A stretch of DNA of 45,780 nucleotides from positions 1-45,780 of the forward strand of contig CAZTDD010000045.1 in assembly GCA_964612675.1 (NCBI GenBank), in the 5' to 3' direction. The translations under genes were made by a program, and so were the position numbers. Position 1 is the stretch's first letter; each line of letters starts with the position of its first letter. This DNA is from CAZTDD01 sp964612675 (GTDB lineage: Bacteria; Hinthialibacterota; Hinthialibacteria; Hinthialibacterales; JAKPRU01). The notes beneath the pieces are model-generated. The model ran no database searches. It worked only from the letters and a program-made list of their open reading frames with translations, and was not told the DNA's origin. Shown here piece after piece: positions 16,938 through 25,379 of this stretch.

Positions 16938-16969
16938 CCCCAGATCGCCAGTGGTGACTGGGGTTTTTT
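16938..16969 (+). terminator. Intrinsic terminator of the riboswitch expression platform
   Basis: CCCCAG (16938-16943) pairs with CTGGGG (16958-16963), with TC/GA extending the stem, followed directly by six T residues (16964-16969). It lies 60 bases after the aptamer and 70 bases before the first gene, the expected position for a ligand-controlled attenuator. Confidence 0.85.
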
Positions 16970-17039
16970 CGTGCCGCCTGTTTGAACCATCCTTCTCATT
17001 TCCCAAGATACACATTTTTTCCGGAAAGGAGATTTTTCC

Positions 17040-17879
17040 ATGAACAGGACGCGTTTTTGTGTACTTGGGTTATTCGTCGTTTTCCTCCCGTTGACCGCTT
17101 TGGCTTCAAGTAAAGCCGGATTGGTCATTCAAAACTCGACGGGGGAAGTTATTACGCGGTGCGTCGAGTTTGAAGAGGAGATGATTGCGGTGGATGAGTT
17201 GCTTCAACGGTCCGGCTTTACATTGGTTACGGAACAGACGACCTGGGGAACGTCGGTTAAGTTTATCCACGATGACGGGGTTCAAGCGGGAGAAGATCAT
17301 CCAGAGGGTTGGTTTTGGAACTTCTATCAGCACGACGGGACAAACTGGGTCATGTCAGACGTGGGGGTATCCTCCGCCGAAGCAAAGGACGGAACCATAT
17401 TCGGCTTTGTTTTTGGAGCGTGGGATGAAACCAAACCGCCTCAAAAGATCTTTGCGGACGTTTGTGAAATCGTAAGCAGAGCCGGTCTCGTTGTCGATCA
17501 CAGTGACGGCCGAAGAGTTGTACGCGCTATTGATTTTTGTGGCGAGACCATTACGGGCTACCAACTTTTGCTTAAGAGCGGACTCGATTTGATTGTCTCT
17601 GAACGATCATGGGGCGTCGGAGTTTGCGCAATCGACGGCGAAGGGATGCCTGCGGATGACTGTTTCGGTGACCCGGAAGGACGTTATTGGATGTTCAGCA
17701 TATTGGACGACGACAACACATGGTACAGCTCTCCGGTTGGGGCCAGCAATGCCGTCGTTCGTGACAATGACGTTCATGGGTATTTCTACGCCGCATGGGG
17801 AACTGAACAGGCACCGGTGACTCGCGCCGGAATTCTAGGACATACCTCGGACGTCCCTTTTTGGGCGATGTTCAAATAA
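17040..17879 (+). CDS. Secreted protein with two DUF4430 (transcobalamin-like) domains
   Basis: A 279-residue protein with a signal peptide (MNRTRFCVLGLFVVFLPLTA, cleavage near residue 23) and two related domains at about 27-127 and 148-253. Each has a loaded helix (VDELLQRSGFTLV; GYQLLLKSGLDLIV), a tryptophan-glycine turn (TTWGTSV; RSWGVGV), a hydrophobic W-x-W/Y-W-x-F strand (GWFWNFYQHDG; GRYWMFSILDD), then VGVSSAEAKDGTIFGF or VGASNAVVRDNDVHGY. This is the DUF4430 pattern, related to the C-terminal beta domain of transcobalamin and intrinsic factor, which contacts B12. Start ATG 17040 has AAGGAG 8 bases upstream. As the first gene after a cobalamin riboswitch it is very likely a secreted or periplasmic corrinoid-binding protein. 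The all-alpha barrel of transcobalamin is absent, so binding would rely on this domain pair or on a partner such as the propeller. Confidence 0.78.
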   Translation: MNRTRFCVLGLFVVFLPLTALASSKAGLVIQNSTGEVITRCVEFEEEMIAVDELLQRSGFTLVTEQTTWGTSVKFIHDDGVQAGEDHPEGWFWNFYQHDGTNWVMSDVGVSSAEAKDGTIFGFVFGAWDETKPPQKIFADVCEIVSRAGLVVDHSDGRRVVRAIDFCGETITGYQLLLKSGLDLIVSERSWGVGVCAIDGEGMPADDCFGDPEGRYWMFSILDDDNTWYSSPVGASNAVVRDNDVHGYFYAAWGTEQAPVTRAGILGHTSDVPFWAMFK

Positions 17880-17880
17880 C

Positions 17881-19173
17881 ATGGCAAAGAATACAATACA
17901 TTCTTTTATACTGATCCTCGTTCTTGTCACCTCGCTTTCTCTCCGTGCACAAGAATTCAGTGAAGATATTGTTCTCTTTACAAGTGAACAAGCCATTGAA
18001 TTGTGCAGAAATACGCGAGGTTCAATCGGTATCGACTCGTTGGGACGCATTCATGTGGTCTATGGAATACCCGATGAATCGTCTCAACCGCCTGAAAACC
18101 GAATTCTGTATCAATGCGTTGAAGATTGCGATGTGTCTTCCCCCATTCGAGTTGACAGCGGCAATGTCGGTGGGGGAAGACATCCCTCTCTTGCGCTTGA
18201 TTCAAACGACACGGTTCACGTTGTGTGGCACGACTTTCGGCACACCACACGTGCGGGAAACTATATCGACAACGTCGAGATTTACTATGATTACAAAACT
18301 ACAAACGGTCTGTTTTCCGATGCGGACGTTCGACTAACGAAAACAAACGCGGGGCATCTCGGCGATAACGGATACGTTCCGAAAATCTGCGTCGGCCTGC
18401 AGAATCGGCTTCACGTAGCCTGGTACGACTTTACCAGCAACGGGAACAACGCCGACGTGTATCTTATCAGTACTGACGCTCAAGGGAACTTCCCGATTCG
18501 AGAAGGAATCGACGACTTCCAAATCACTTCGGTGGAAAAGAACCCCGATACTTATATCTCGAATTGGATGCCCGATCTCGCGGTTCTTCCCGATGGATGG
18601 CTCTATACAGTCTGGGGATTTTTGGAAGGCTGGCAGGGCGCGTTTGAACTCAAGGGCTTGCTGATCTCTCCTGAAGGGACTCTGTCCACTCCGGAGACCG
18701 TTGCAGACAAAGGCGGTCGTTTTCTCGATCCGGCTCGCCTGACCCCCGACTCAGAGGGAAATCTGGCATTGGTTTCTTCAGTGTGCGTCGACGGGTCATA
18801 TCGGATCAACTTCCATTACAAGCCTCTCGATCAGGAGTGGGTGGGGCCGTTTGTGATCAATAACGGGGCAAATGACGCAACACAACCTTGTGCCGCGTTC
18901 CTGTCTCCAACCGAGTTACTAATTGTCTGGCAAGAAAATCTGGGCGATTTTTATCAAATTGTATTGGGCGAAGTCAATCCTCAAACAATGCAGATTGTCG
19001 ACCGAAACATCCTCAGCAATTTGGAATTCGATTCAAGAATACCAACCATTACATCCTGTCCAGACTCCGGAAAAACAGCGGTTGCATGGATCGAATACGG
19101 TTTCAACGGCGATTATTCCGTTGTCTTGCGTACAACCACTGGAACATCCGTGAAGAACTGGATACTCCACTGA
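17881..19173 (+). CDS. Secreted seven-repeat beta-propeller protein 3
   Basis: A 430-residue third paralogue, more diverged. Signal peptide (core FILILVLVTSLSLRAQ), then seven repeats: RIHVVYGIP, TVHVVWHDFRHT, RLHVAWYDF, WLYTVWGFL, NLALVSSVC, ELLIVWQEN and KTAVAWIEY, ending in KNWILH like its relatives (xxWxL). The segment RNTRGSIGIDSLGRIHVVYG aligns with RNTRGSMLFDSDGTLHLVYT of paralogue 2. It starts one base after the stop of the DUF4430 gene, without a clear ribosome-binding site, so it is probably translated by coupling; here a transcobalamin-like gene replaces the prepilin as the upstream partner. Function is inferred as extracellular corrinoid binding; no catalytic motif is visible. Confidence 0.75.
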   Translation: MAKNTIHSFILILVLVTSLSLRAQEFSEDIVLFTSEQAIELCRNTRGSIGIDSLGRIHVVYGIPDESSQPPENRILYQCVEDCDVSSPIRVDSGNVGGGRHPSLALDSNDTVHVVWHDFRHTTRAGNYIDNVEIYYDYKTTNGLFSDADVRLTKTNAGHLGDNGYVPKICVGLQNRLHVAWYDFTSNGNNADVYLISTDAQGNFPIREGIDDFQITSVEKNPDTYISNWMPDLAVLPDGWLYTVWGFLEGWQGAFELKGLLISPEGTLSTPETVADKGGRFLDPARLTPDSEGNLALVSSVCVDGSYRINFHYKPLDQEWVGPFVINNGANDATQPCAAFLSPTELLIVWQENLGDFYQIVLGEVNPQTMQIVDRNILSNLEFDSRIPTITSCPDSGKTAVAWIEYGFNGDYSVVLRTTTGTSVKNWILH

Positions 19174-19181
19174 GGAAAACC

Positions 19182-20279
19182 GTGAAGGAGTCTTCCCCTG
19201 TACCCCAGAATCGCCACAATCACGGCGGCGATCTTATCACATTCGCTCATGAGTACGGCCACGACCTGTCCGCAATTCTTGATTTGAGCGTGAACACCTG
19301 GCCGTTTGGCGTCCCTGACGGACTTCTAGATACAGTTCTTTCAACAATCGAGAGTATAGATCGTTATCCGGACATCCATACCACCCGGTTTCGAAGTACT
19401 GTCGCCGAACATCATGACGTGTCATTGGACAGCATCGTTCCCTGTAGCGGTTCTATTCAATTGATTTATACTCTGTGCTCGTCACCGCAATATACCAGCG
19501 TGATCACGCATGAACCGACGTTTAACGAGTGCAGACGCGCCGCGAATGTCTTCGGAAAATTCCACGCCGTAAATTACTGTCTGGAAGCAACAAGATATCA
19601 AATCGACGTCGAGCCGCTAAAGGTCTTGTTACAAGACAATCAACTTGTGTTCATCTGCAATCCAAATAATCCTACGGGGACCGTAGCGTCTCGCGAGATA
19701 ATTCACGAAATACTCAACATGATTCGATCGACAGAGAGTATTTTGATCGTAGACGAGGCCTTTATCGAATTTTCTCCGGACATTTCGGTTGCGCGGTTGG
19801 TTTCGGATAATCGTAACTTGGTCGTATTGCGGTCATTGACGAAATTCTTCGGCCTGGCCGGGTTACGTGTCGGATACGCACTAGGACATCCGGAAACAGT
19901 CCGAAAAATCGCCCAATTCATTCCTCCCTGGTCCGTCAATTCCGTGGCTCAAGCCGCCGGTGAGTGGGTACTTCATAACACAGACCTTTACAAACGACGT
20001 CGCGACGCGTGGCGAAAGGAAACACAACGGTTAATGCACGCGTTGGGGCGGATAGGTCATTATTATGTGTTTCCGTCGAGAACGAGCTATTTTCTATTCC
20101 GTGTTCCCGATGAAAATCATGCAGCCGATTTGTATTCCGGTTTGTGTAGAAAGGGAATTATGATACGGAGATGTAATGATTTCTTTGGATTGGATGCAAC
20201 CTATTTCCGCGTCGGGACTCGAACAGTCGAAGAGAATCAACGTTTTCTGAATGAAATAGAACAGATTTGCTTAGGTTAG
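19182..20279 (+). CDS. cobD: Threonine-phosphate decarboxylase (CobD/CobC type)
   Basis: A 365-residue PLP-dependent aminotransferase-fold enzyme that makes (R)-1-amino-2-propanol phosphate, the linker of the nucleotide loop. HNHGGDL near the N-terminus is typical of CobD; FICNPNNPTGT, LIVDEAFIEFSP and LRSLTKFFGLAGLRVGYALG (PLP lysine in SLTK) follow. The frame is open into the propeller gene, but GTG 19182, with GAGG about 7 bases upstream and 8 bases after the propeller stop, gives the family's usual length and N-terminus. It works with cbiB immediately downstream. Confidence 0.92.
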   Translation: MKESSPVPQNRHNHGGDLITFAHEYGHDLSAILDLSVNTWPFGVPDGLLDTVLSTIESIDRYPDIHTTRFRSTVAEHHDVSLDSIVPCSGSIQLIYTLCSSPQYTSVITHEPTFNECRRAANVFGKFHAVNYCLEATRYQIDVEPLKVLLQDNQLVFICNPNNPTGTVASREIIHEILNMIRSTESILIVDEAFIEFSPDISVARLVSDNRNLVVLRSLTKFFGLAGLRVGYALGHPETVRKIAQFIPPWSVNSVAQAAGEWVLHNTDLYKRRRDAWRKETQRLMHALGRIGHYYVFPSRTSYFLFRVPDENHAADLYSGLCRKGIMIRRCNDFFGLDATYFRVGTRTVEENQRFLNEIEQICLG

Positions 20280-20285
20280 TCTATT

Positions 20286-21485
20286 TTGGATAGTGTGATC
20301 ATATTAATCGCATTTGTACTGGATTTGATACTGGGTGATCCCTATTGGGTGCCGCATCCCGTTCGGTGGATTGGAGTCTGTATCGCAAAATACGAAAAGA
20401 TCGTGAAACCGCGACTCCGGTCCCGAAAGCTTTCGGGAGTACTTCTGGCAGGCGGGTTGCCTTTCAGTGTGTGGTGTGTTACGGATTTCGTTATGAGTCG
20501 AGTTTCACGGATGAGCACTACGGGCGGATGGCTCGTGGAAATCTGGCTTGTTTATCAATGCATATCGGTTCGAGGAATGATCGACGAAACGCAAAAGGTT
20601 TACAGGGCATTACGTACCAGGGGAATTCAAGAGGCAAGGGATTCTTTGTCAATGATTGTCGGTCGAGATACAGGAAATCTGAACGATACCGATATTTCCA
20701 GGGCCACGGTGGAAACCATTGCGGAAGGCACCGTGGATGGAGTGTTTTCACCGATTTTCTTTTACGCCGTTGGAGGGCTCCCTCTGGCTTGGGCGTTCAA
20801 AGCCGTGAGTACATTGGATTCGATGGTGGGCTACAAAAACAAACAATACAGAGATTTTGGGTGGGCATCCGCTCGACTCGACGATCTCGCGAATTGGATT
20901 CCTGCGCGGCTGTCGATTGTCATAATCCCTGCTGCCGCTCTTTGTATCGGTCAAGACAGCCGGAACGCTCTACGTATTGGATTTCGGGATCGATTAAAGC
21001 ATTCCAGTCCCAACGCAGGACATGCGGAGTCCGCCTATGCGGGCGCTTTGGGCGTCTATCTCGGTGGCACAAGCTTCTACGGAGGCCAAAGGAATGTCAA
21101 ACCTGTGCTTAATGAAGGAGAGCGGTCGCCGTCTTCGAAGGATATCAAACAGGCGTGGTTTCTGCTGATCGTGAGTACGATACTGTTTATTGGACTGATG
21201 ACCTTGGTCTTCGCAGGTATCCTGCCTGCAGTGGATACGCTTCCGAAGAACATCGTTTCCTCAAATCCGAGCAACTACACGGGTGGTTCTCCGTGTAACA
21301 GTACAGGCATTTACCTCGGAATCCTTGGCACCACGGGAGAGCATCGGCCTCGTTCGTCTTCCCTTGATACGGGACACTGGATCTCCAACGTGGGGATAGC
21401 GCTGGGCGCGATCCGATTACTCAATCCTCGCCGCAGAGATTCCTATAGTGTCGTGATTCGACCCGCGAAGGAGATCGTGCGATGA
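20286..21485 (+). CDS. cbiB: Adenosylcobinamide-phosphate synthase
   Basis: A 399-residue integral membrane protein that attaches the aminopropanol arm to adenosylcobyric acid. Hallmarks are the N-terminal LDLILGDPYWVPHPVRWIG, then ISRATVETIAEGTVDGVFSP, YAVGGLPLAWAFKAVSTLDS, and NAGHAESAYAGALGVYLGG. Length is somewhat above the usual 310-330 residues; the extra sequence lies in the C-terminal third (about residues 300-370), which is rich in Ser, Asn and Gly. The start is TTG 20286 or GTG 20295. It overlaps cbiR by ATGA. Confidence 0.92.
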   Translation: MDSVIILIAFVLDLILGDPYWVPHPVRWIGVCIAKYEKIVKPRLRSRKLSGVLLAGGLPFSVWCVTDFVMSRVSRMSTTGGWLVEIWLVYQCISVRGMIDETQKVYRALRTRGIQEARDSLSMIVGRDTGNLNDTDISRATVETIAEGTVDGVFSPIFFYAVGGLPLAWAFKAVSTLDSMVGYKNKQYRDFGWASARLDDLANWIPARLSIVIIPAAALCIGQDSRNALRIGFRDRLKHSSPNAGHAESAYAGALGVYLGGTSFYGGQRNVKPVLNEGERSPSSKDIKQAWFLLIVSTILFIGLMTLVFAGILPAVDTLPKNIVSSNPSNYTGGSPCNSTGIYLGILGTTGEHRPRSSSLDTGHWISNVGIALGAIRLLNPRRRDSYSVVIRPAKEIVR

Positions 21486-22351
21486 GAGGCGAAACAACGT
21501 CCCCGGTCCGAAAAGACACGGAAAGCCTCAACCTCAAGGGTGCTTTTCCCTTTCGGATCGGGACGACTTCTTACATTCTCGCCGCCGATATTCTGCCCAA
21601 CCTGCGGCATGTACGAAATCGTGTGGACGACGTGGAACTTGTGCTATTCGAGTCGGATGAGTTCTCGAATATGCCCTCCCCCGATGACGTGGAAGAAATG
21701 ACCCAACTCAGGTGGGCAGCGGATTTGACTTACACGGTACATTTGCCGTTGGACACTCAGCTCGGGAGCGGCGATGAGGCGGAGCGCACAGCTTCGGTCG
21801 GCAAGTGTCGCCGGGTCATCGAGCGTATGAAGTCGATCGAACCATTTGCCTGGATTCTGCATTTGCATGGTGACCGGCGCGGCGATCCACCAAGCGACAA
21901 CATGGCTCGATGGACCGAACAAAACCGACGCTCACTGAGCGAGTTGCTCGAAGGCGGACCCAAACCGCAATTTATCTGTGTCGAAACGCTCGATTATGCG
22001 TTCGAGAATATCGCCGAATTGGTAGAGACACTCCATCTGTCGGTTTGTCTGGATATCGGACACCTTCTGGTCAACGGCCGGGACGTCGCCGCGCATCTTA
22101 GCCGTTGGCTCGATCGTGCACGAGTGTTTCACGTCCACGGAGTCAAACCAAGCGGTCAGGATCACGCCGATCTTAGCTATCTGCCACAAGGTTTGCTGGA
22201 AGATCTGGCGGGTAGGCTCGCTCGCCTGCCCACTCACGACAAGCGTGTGGTGACGGTGGAGATCTTTGGGGAAGACGACTTCGAACGATCAATCCGAGTC
22301 GTCGCCGAGAGGCTGTGTCAAGACGGCGGGTCTCATGATCGACCTCGCTGA
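21482..22351 (+). CDS. cbiR: Cobamide-remodelling phosphodiesterase CbiR
   Basis: A 289-residue TIM-barrel protein of the AP-endonuclease-2/xylose-isomerase superfamily. The opening FRIGTTSYILAADILPNLRH, followed by DDVELVLFES, is what I recognise from CbiR, the Akkermansia enzyme that cuts the nucleotide loop of cobamides so that the lower ligand can be replaced. Likely metal ligands lie in HLHGD, ICVETLDY, CLDIGHLL and FHVHGVK. Placement between cbiB and a DUF71 gene within a riboswitch operon that also encodes loop rebuilding (cobU, cobT, cobS on the other arm) fits remodelling of imported cobamides. Start ATG 21482 overlaps the cbiB stop. Confidence 0.85.
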   Translation: MRGETTSPVRKDTESLNLKGAFPFRIGTTSYILAADILPNLRHVRNRVDDVELVLFESDEFSNMPSPDDVEEMTQLRWAADLTYTVHLPLDTQLGSGDEAERTASVGKCRRVIERMKSIEPFAWILHLHGDRRGDPPSDNMARWTEQNRRSLSELLEGGPKPQFICVETLDYAFENIAELVETLHLSVCLDIGHLLVNGRDVAAHLSRWLDRARVFHVHGVKPSGQDHADLSYLPQGLLEDLAGRLARLPTHDKRVVTVEIFGEDDFERSIRVVAERLCQDGGSHDRPR

Positions 22352-22380
22352 GTGAAAAGACAAGTACCAAGGCCATATTG

Positions 22381-23154
22381 ATGAATTCGATTAAGCCGAT
22401 TTCGCAGCAACAAAAACCTGTGCAAATGGAAAGACTGTCGGGAGTGGATGCGCTTGGCTCACTCGCCGGCAAACGCTGCGCAGTCTCTTGGAGTGGCGGT
22501 AAGGATTCTTGCCTGGCCATGTATCGGGCAACGCAGTCGGGGGCGCAAGTTGAAGTTGTAGTGAACATGAAGGTTGAGGGCGGCGAACGCTCACGCTCTC
22601 ACGGTCTTCGCAGCAGCCTAATCGAAGCCCAGGCGCGCGCGATGGGACTGCGTCTGAAGGGCAGAGCGACATCGTGGAAAGACTATGAAATCCACTTCGT
22701 CCAGATCCTCCGGGATCTTGCCAACGACGGAATCGAGGCCGTCGTTTTCGGCGATATCGGTCTTCAGGCCCATCTCGCTTGGGAGGAAATGGTCTGCAGG
22801 CAAGCAGGCATGATTCCCGTTCTCCCCCTCTGGCACGCTGGTCGGATGGAACTTGTTCAAGAATTCGTCGGCGCCGGATTCAAGAGCCACATTGTTGCCC
22901 TGCGGGCTGAAACGCTTTCGCCCGACTACCTGGGGCGCCTGTTCACCAGCGAGTTGGCACAAGAATTCGAGGCCAAAGGAATCGACGCTTGCGGTGAGAA
23001 TGGTGAATTTCATACCGTCGTGACCAGTGGCCCACTCTTTCGTCAACCAATCGAAATCGTTCCCGGTGAACGTGTTCAGAGAGAAAGATATTGGTTTCTG
23101 GACTTCGAAGTGCGTACTTCTGGAGCACCGCCGGGGAGGAATTCAGCCCCATGA
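22381..23154 (+). CDS. DUF71 family ATPase (Dph6-like), B12-salvage type
   Basis: A 257-residue N-type ATP pyrophosphatase with the PP-loop SWSGGKDS at about residues 36-43, FGDIGLQAHLAWEE, and the family signature GENGEFHTVVTSGPLF near the C-terminus. Archaeal and eukaryotic relatives make diphthamide, which bacteria lack; comparative genomics has assigned a bacterial DUF71 subgroup to B12 salvage because of clustering with corrinoid genes. Location beside cbiR supports that. The reaction is unknown; ATP-dependent amidation of a corrinoid side chain would fit the fold. ATG 22381 is chosen (AAGG upstream), and the stop overlaps the next start by ATGA. Confidence 0.85.
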   Translation: MNSIKPISQQQKPVQMERLSGVDALGSLAGKRCAVSWSGGKDSCLAMYRATQSGAQVEVVVNMKVEGGERSRSHGLRSSLIEAQARAMGLRLKGRATSWKDYEIHFVQILRDLANDGIEAVVFGDIGLQAHLAWEEMVCRQAGMIPVLPLWHAGRMELVQEFVGAGFKSHIVALRAETLSPDYLGRLFTSELAQEFEAKGIDACGENGEFHTVVTSGPLFRQPIEIVPGERVQRERYWFLDFEVRTSGAPPGRNSAP

Positions 23155-25379
23155 AAATCGCGGTCTACGGAAAAGGAGGGATCGGAAAATCGACGCTGAG
23201 TGCAAACCTGGCGGCAGCGTTCGCGGCAAGTGGAAAGCGCGTGCTGCAGATTGGATGCGATCCTAAACACGATTCTACCCGGCTGCTTATGGGGGGAACC
23301 CGTGTTCACACCGTGCTCGAGTACTTACGCGATATTCAGATGGAAAAGCAACGACTAAAAGAGATCATCCATCAGGGTTGGCGCGGAATTGATTGCGTCG
23401 AAACGGGAGGTCCCGAGCCTGGAGTGGGATGTGCGGGGCGCGGCATCCTGAGCGCCTTCTCTATGCTCGATCGTCTCGGCTGTGCCTGGGATATCTACGA
23501 TGCGATTATCTTCGACGTCCTCGGCGATGTCGTTTGCGGGGGATTTGCGGTTCCTCTCCGGAAAGGTTTTGCGGAATCCGTACTCATTCTCACATCCGAG
23601 GAGTTCATGTCGATCTATGCCGCCAATAACATCCTGCGCGCCGTCCGCAACATGGAGCAGGGTGATCCGCGTTCGGTGGGTCTTGTCGTCAACCGGCGCG
23701 AGCGTGAAGGGGGCATCCAGCCAATACGTCGATTTGCGGATGCGGCGGAAGTGCCGATCCTGGCGGTGCTTCCACGCGACAAAGCTTTTCAGAAAGCGGA
23801 GGATCGCGCACAAACACTGGTGGAGGCTTTCCCCGACAGTGACATAGTGGAGATTTTCAGGGGCCTTGCAAAGGAGATTTCCTCCGGAGTGTCTTGTTCT
23901 CCCCATCCCCTGGACGATTGTGAACTTGAAAGACTGGTCCTGGGACGATCTTCTTTCCCCGTCTCATCCACCGATGCATGCAGAGATCCGGAAAACCTCT
24001 CCAAAGGGGGTAGTCCTATAGAGAAGAAGGATGGCCCCGCATCCGCTCATCGCCGGTATTTCTCCAAGAGTCTAATCTCGAAGGAACCGCTGCACGGCTG
24101 CGCCTTTACGGGCGCCGTGAATACTCTCACTCAAATCCGCGACGCGACAGTATTGGCTCACGGACCGCGTAGTTGCGCCCATATTGCCGCCACCACAATG
24201 CTTTCGAGCGGACTTGCCTCGCTGCGACGTTACGGAGTTTATGTTCAAGAACAAGTGGCTCCCGCACTTATCAGCACCGAAATGACCGACACCACGATGA
24301 TTCGTGGCGGTTTGGACACGTTGCACGGATGTCTGCAAGATATCCTCAACCAAAACCCCAAAACCGTTTTCGTTGTCACTACCTGTCCGGTAGGCGTGAT
24401 TGGGGATGATGTGGACCAGGCTGTGGCCGAGGTCGAGAATTCGAGAATACCAATCTTGAGAATCTCCACCGATGGCGACATCGAGGGAGACTATCTGCAG
24501 GGCATCATCAATGCCTGCACGGAAGGAGCGGGACAATTAATTGATTCAAGCGTCAAGCCCGAGGATGATTACGTCAACATCGTGGCCGAGAAGAACATCG
24601 CACTCAATGCCGACCTCAATTTTCGGGAAATGGAACGGCTGATCGAGATGCTGGGGCTGCACGTAAATTGTCGATTTGTCCGTCGAACCACGGTTGACCG
24701 GCTTCGTAGTTATCTCAGAGCGCCGCTGAACCTACCCGCCTATCTGGATCATCTCGGGCGTGTTCTACGGGACTACCTGTCCGAGAATTACGGCTGTGTG
24801 TTCGCTCGGAATCCCTTTCCGTCGGGTTTTCACGAAACCGAGCGCTGGATGCTTGAAATTGCCCGTTTCTTCGATCGTGACCAAGAAGCCGATGCGGCCC
24901 TCGACAGGATGCGCAGAGAATACGAGGAGGCTGTTCGCGAATTGCTCCCCTACTTGGCAGGCAAACGTTTGATGCTTGTGACTTACAATCACGACGTGGA
25001 TTGGATACTGGAGACGGCGTTCGACCTCGACATGGAAATCGCGAAGGTCGGCATCGTGAATTACTCGCAGGATGGACAATATCGCACACGATACAGCGAC
25101 CGCTTGACGGCAGAAATCGGATACAATCCTGAGCGCCGTGCGGAGGATATCGAGCGCCTCCGGCCCGACATCTGTCTCGGCAACTACCAATCCCCCGGAT
25201 TGCCCGAAATCACACATTACGACACTGTGCCCTTATGCCCGAACACCGGACACCTGGGAGGTCTGGCTTTGGCTCAGCGTTGGTGTCGACTTCTGAGCGC
25301 ACCGATTCGGGAAGGCTGGCGAAGGGATGAAGCACGCCTCCTGCGCGCCGAATCGGAAAGCGAGAGGCGAACATCATGA
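23151..25379 (+). CDS. Nitrogenase-like fusion: NifH-type reductase + NifD-type subunit
   Basis: A 742-residue fusion. Residues 1-270 are NifH/BchL/CfbC-like: P-loop GKGGIGKS at 7-14, GCDPKHDSTRL at 35-45, and both 4Fe-4S cysteines of the Fe protein, C94 (GVGCAGRG) and C129 (DVVCGGFAVPLR). After a linker of about 40 residues comes a component-1 alpha-like domain (about 310-742) with three cluster-type cysteines: C317 (HGCAF), C342 (RSCAH) and C412 (TTCPVG). CDPKH rather than DPKAD places the first half nearer BchL/CfbC than true NifH. GGAGG precedes ATG 23151. The downstream gene supplies the second component-1 subunit (ATGA overlap). No nifB, nifEN or molybdenum genes are present, so this is not nitrogen fixation. 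Position in a cobalamin-riboswitch operon suggests ATP-driven electron transfer to a corrinoid; substrate unknown. Confidence 0.88.
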   Translation: MKIAVYGKGGIGKSTLSANLAAAFAASGKRVLQIGCDPKHDSTRLLMGGTRVHTVLEYLRDIQMEKQRLKEIIHQGWRGIDCVETGGPEPGVGCAGRGILSAFSMLDRLGCAWDIYDAIIFDVLGDVVCGGFAVPLRKGFAESVLILTSEEFMSIYAANNILRAVRNMEQGDPRSVGLVVNRREREGGIQPIRRFADAAEVPILAVLPRDKAFQKAEDRAQTLVEAFPDSDIVEIFRGLAKEISSGVSCSPHPLDDCELERLVLGRSSFPVSSTDACRDPENLSKGGSPIEKKDGPASAHRRYFSKSLISKEPLHGCAFTGAVNTLTQIRDATVLAHGPRSCAHIAATTMLSSGLASLRRYGVYVQEQVAPALISTEMTDTTMIRGGLDTLHGCLQDILNQNPKTVFVVTTCPVGVIGDDVDQAVAEVENSRIPILRISTDGDIEGDYLQGIINACTEGAGQLIDSSVKPEDDYVNIVAEKNIALNADLNFREMERLIEMLGLHVNCRFVRRTTVDRLRSYLRAPLNLPAYLDHLGRVLRDYLSENYGCVFARNPFPSGFHETERWMLEIARFFDRDQEADAALDRMRREYEEAVRELLPYLAGKRLMLVTYNHDVDWILETAFDLDMEIAKVGIVNYSQDGQYRTRYSDRLTAEIGYNPERRAEDIERLRPDICLGNYQSPGLPEITHYDTVPLCPNTGHLGGLALAQRWCRLLSAPIREGWRRDEARLLRAESESERRTS

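Noticed and set aside
5346..19173. Annotating the three propellers as exo-alpha-sialidases / BNR hydrolases
   Set aside because: No Asp-box (S-x-D-x-G-x-T-W), no FRIP and no catalytic Tyr/Glu or Arg triad are visible; only the generic propeller repeat is shared.
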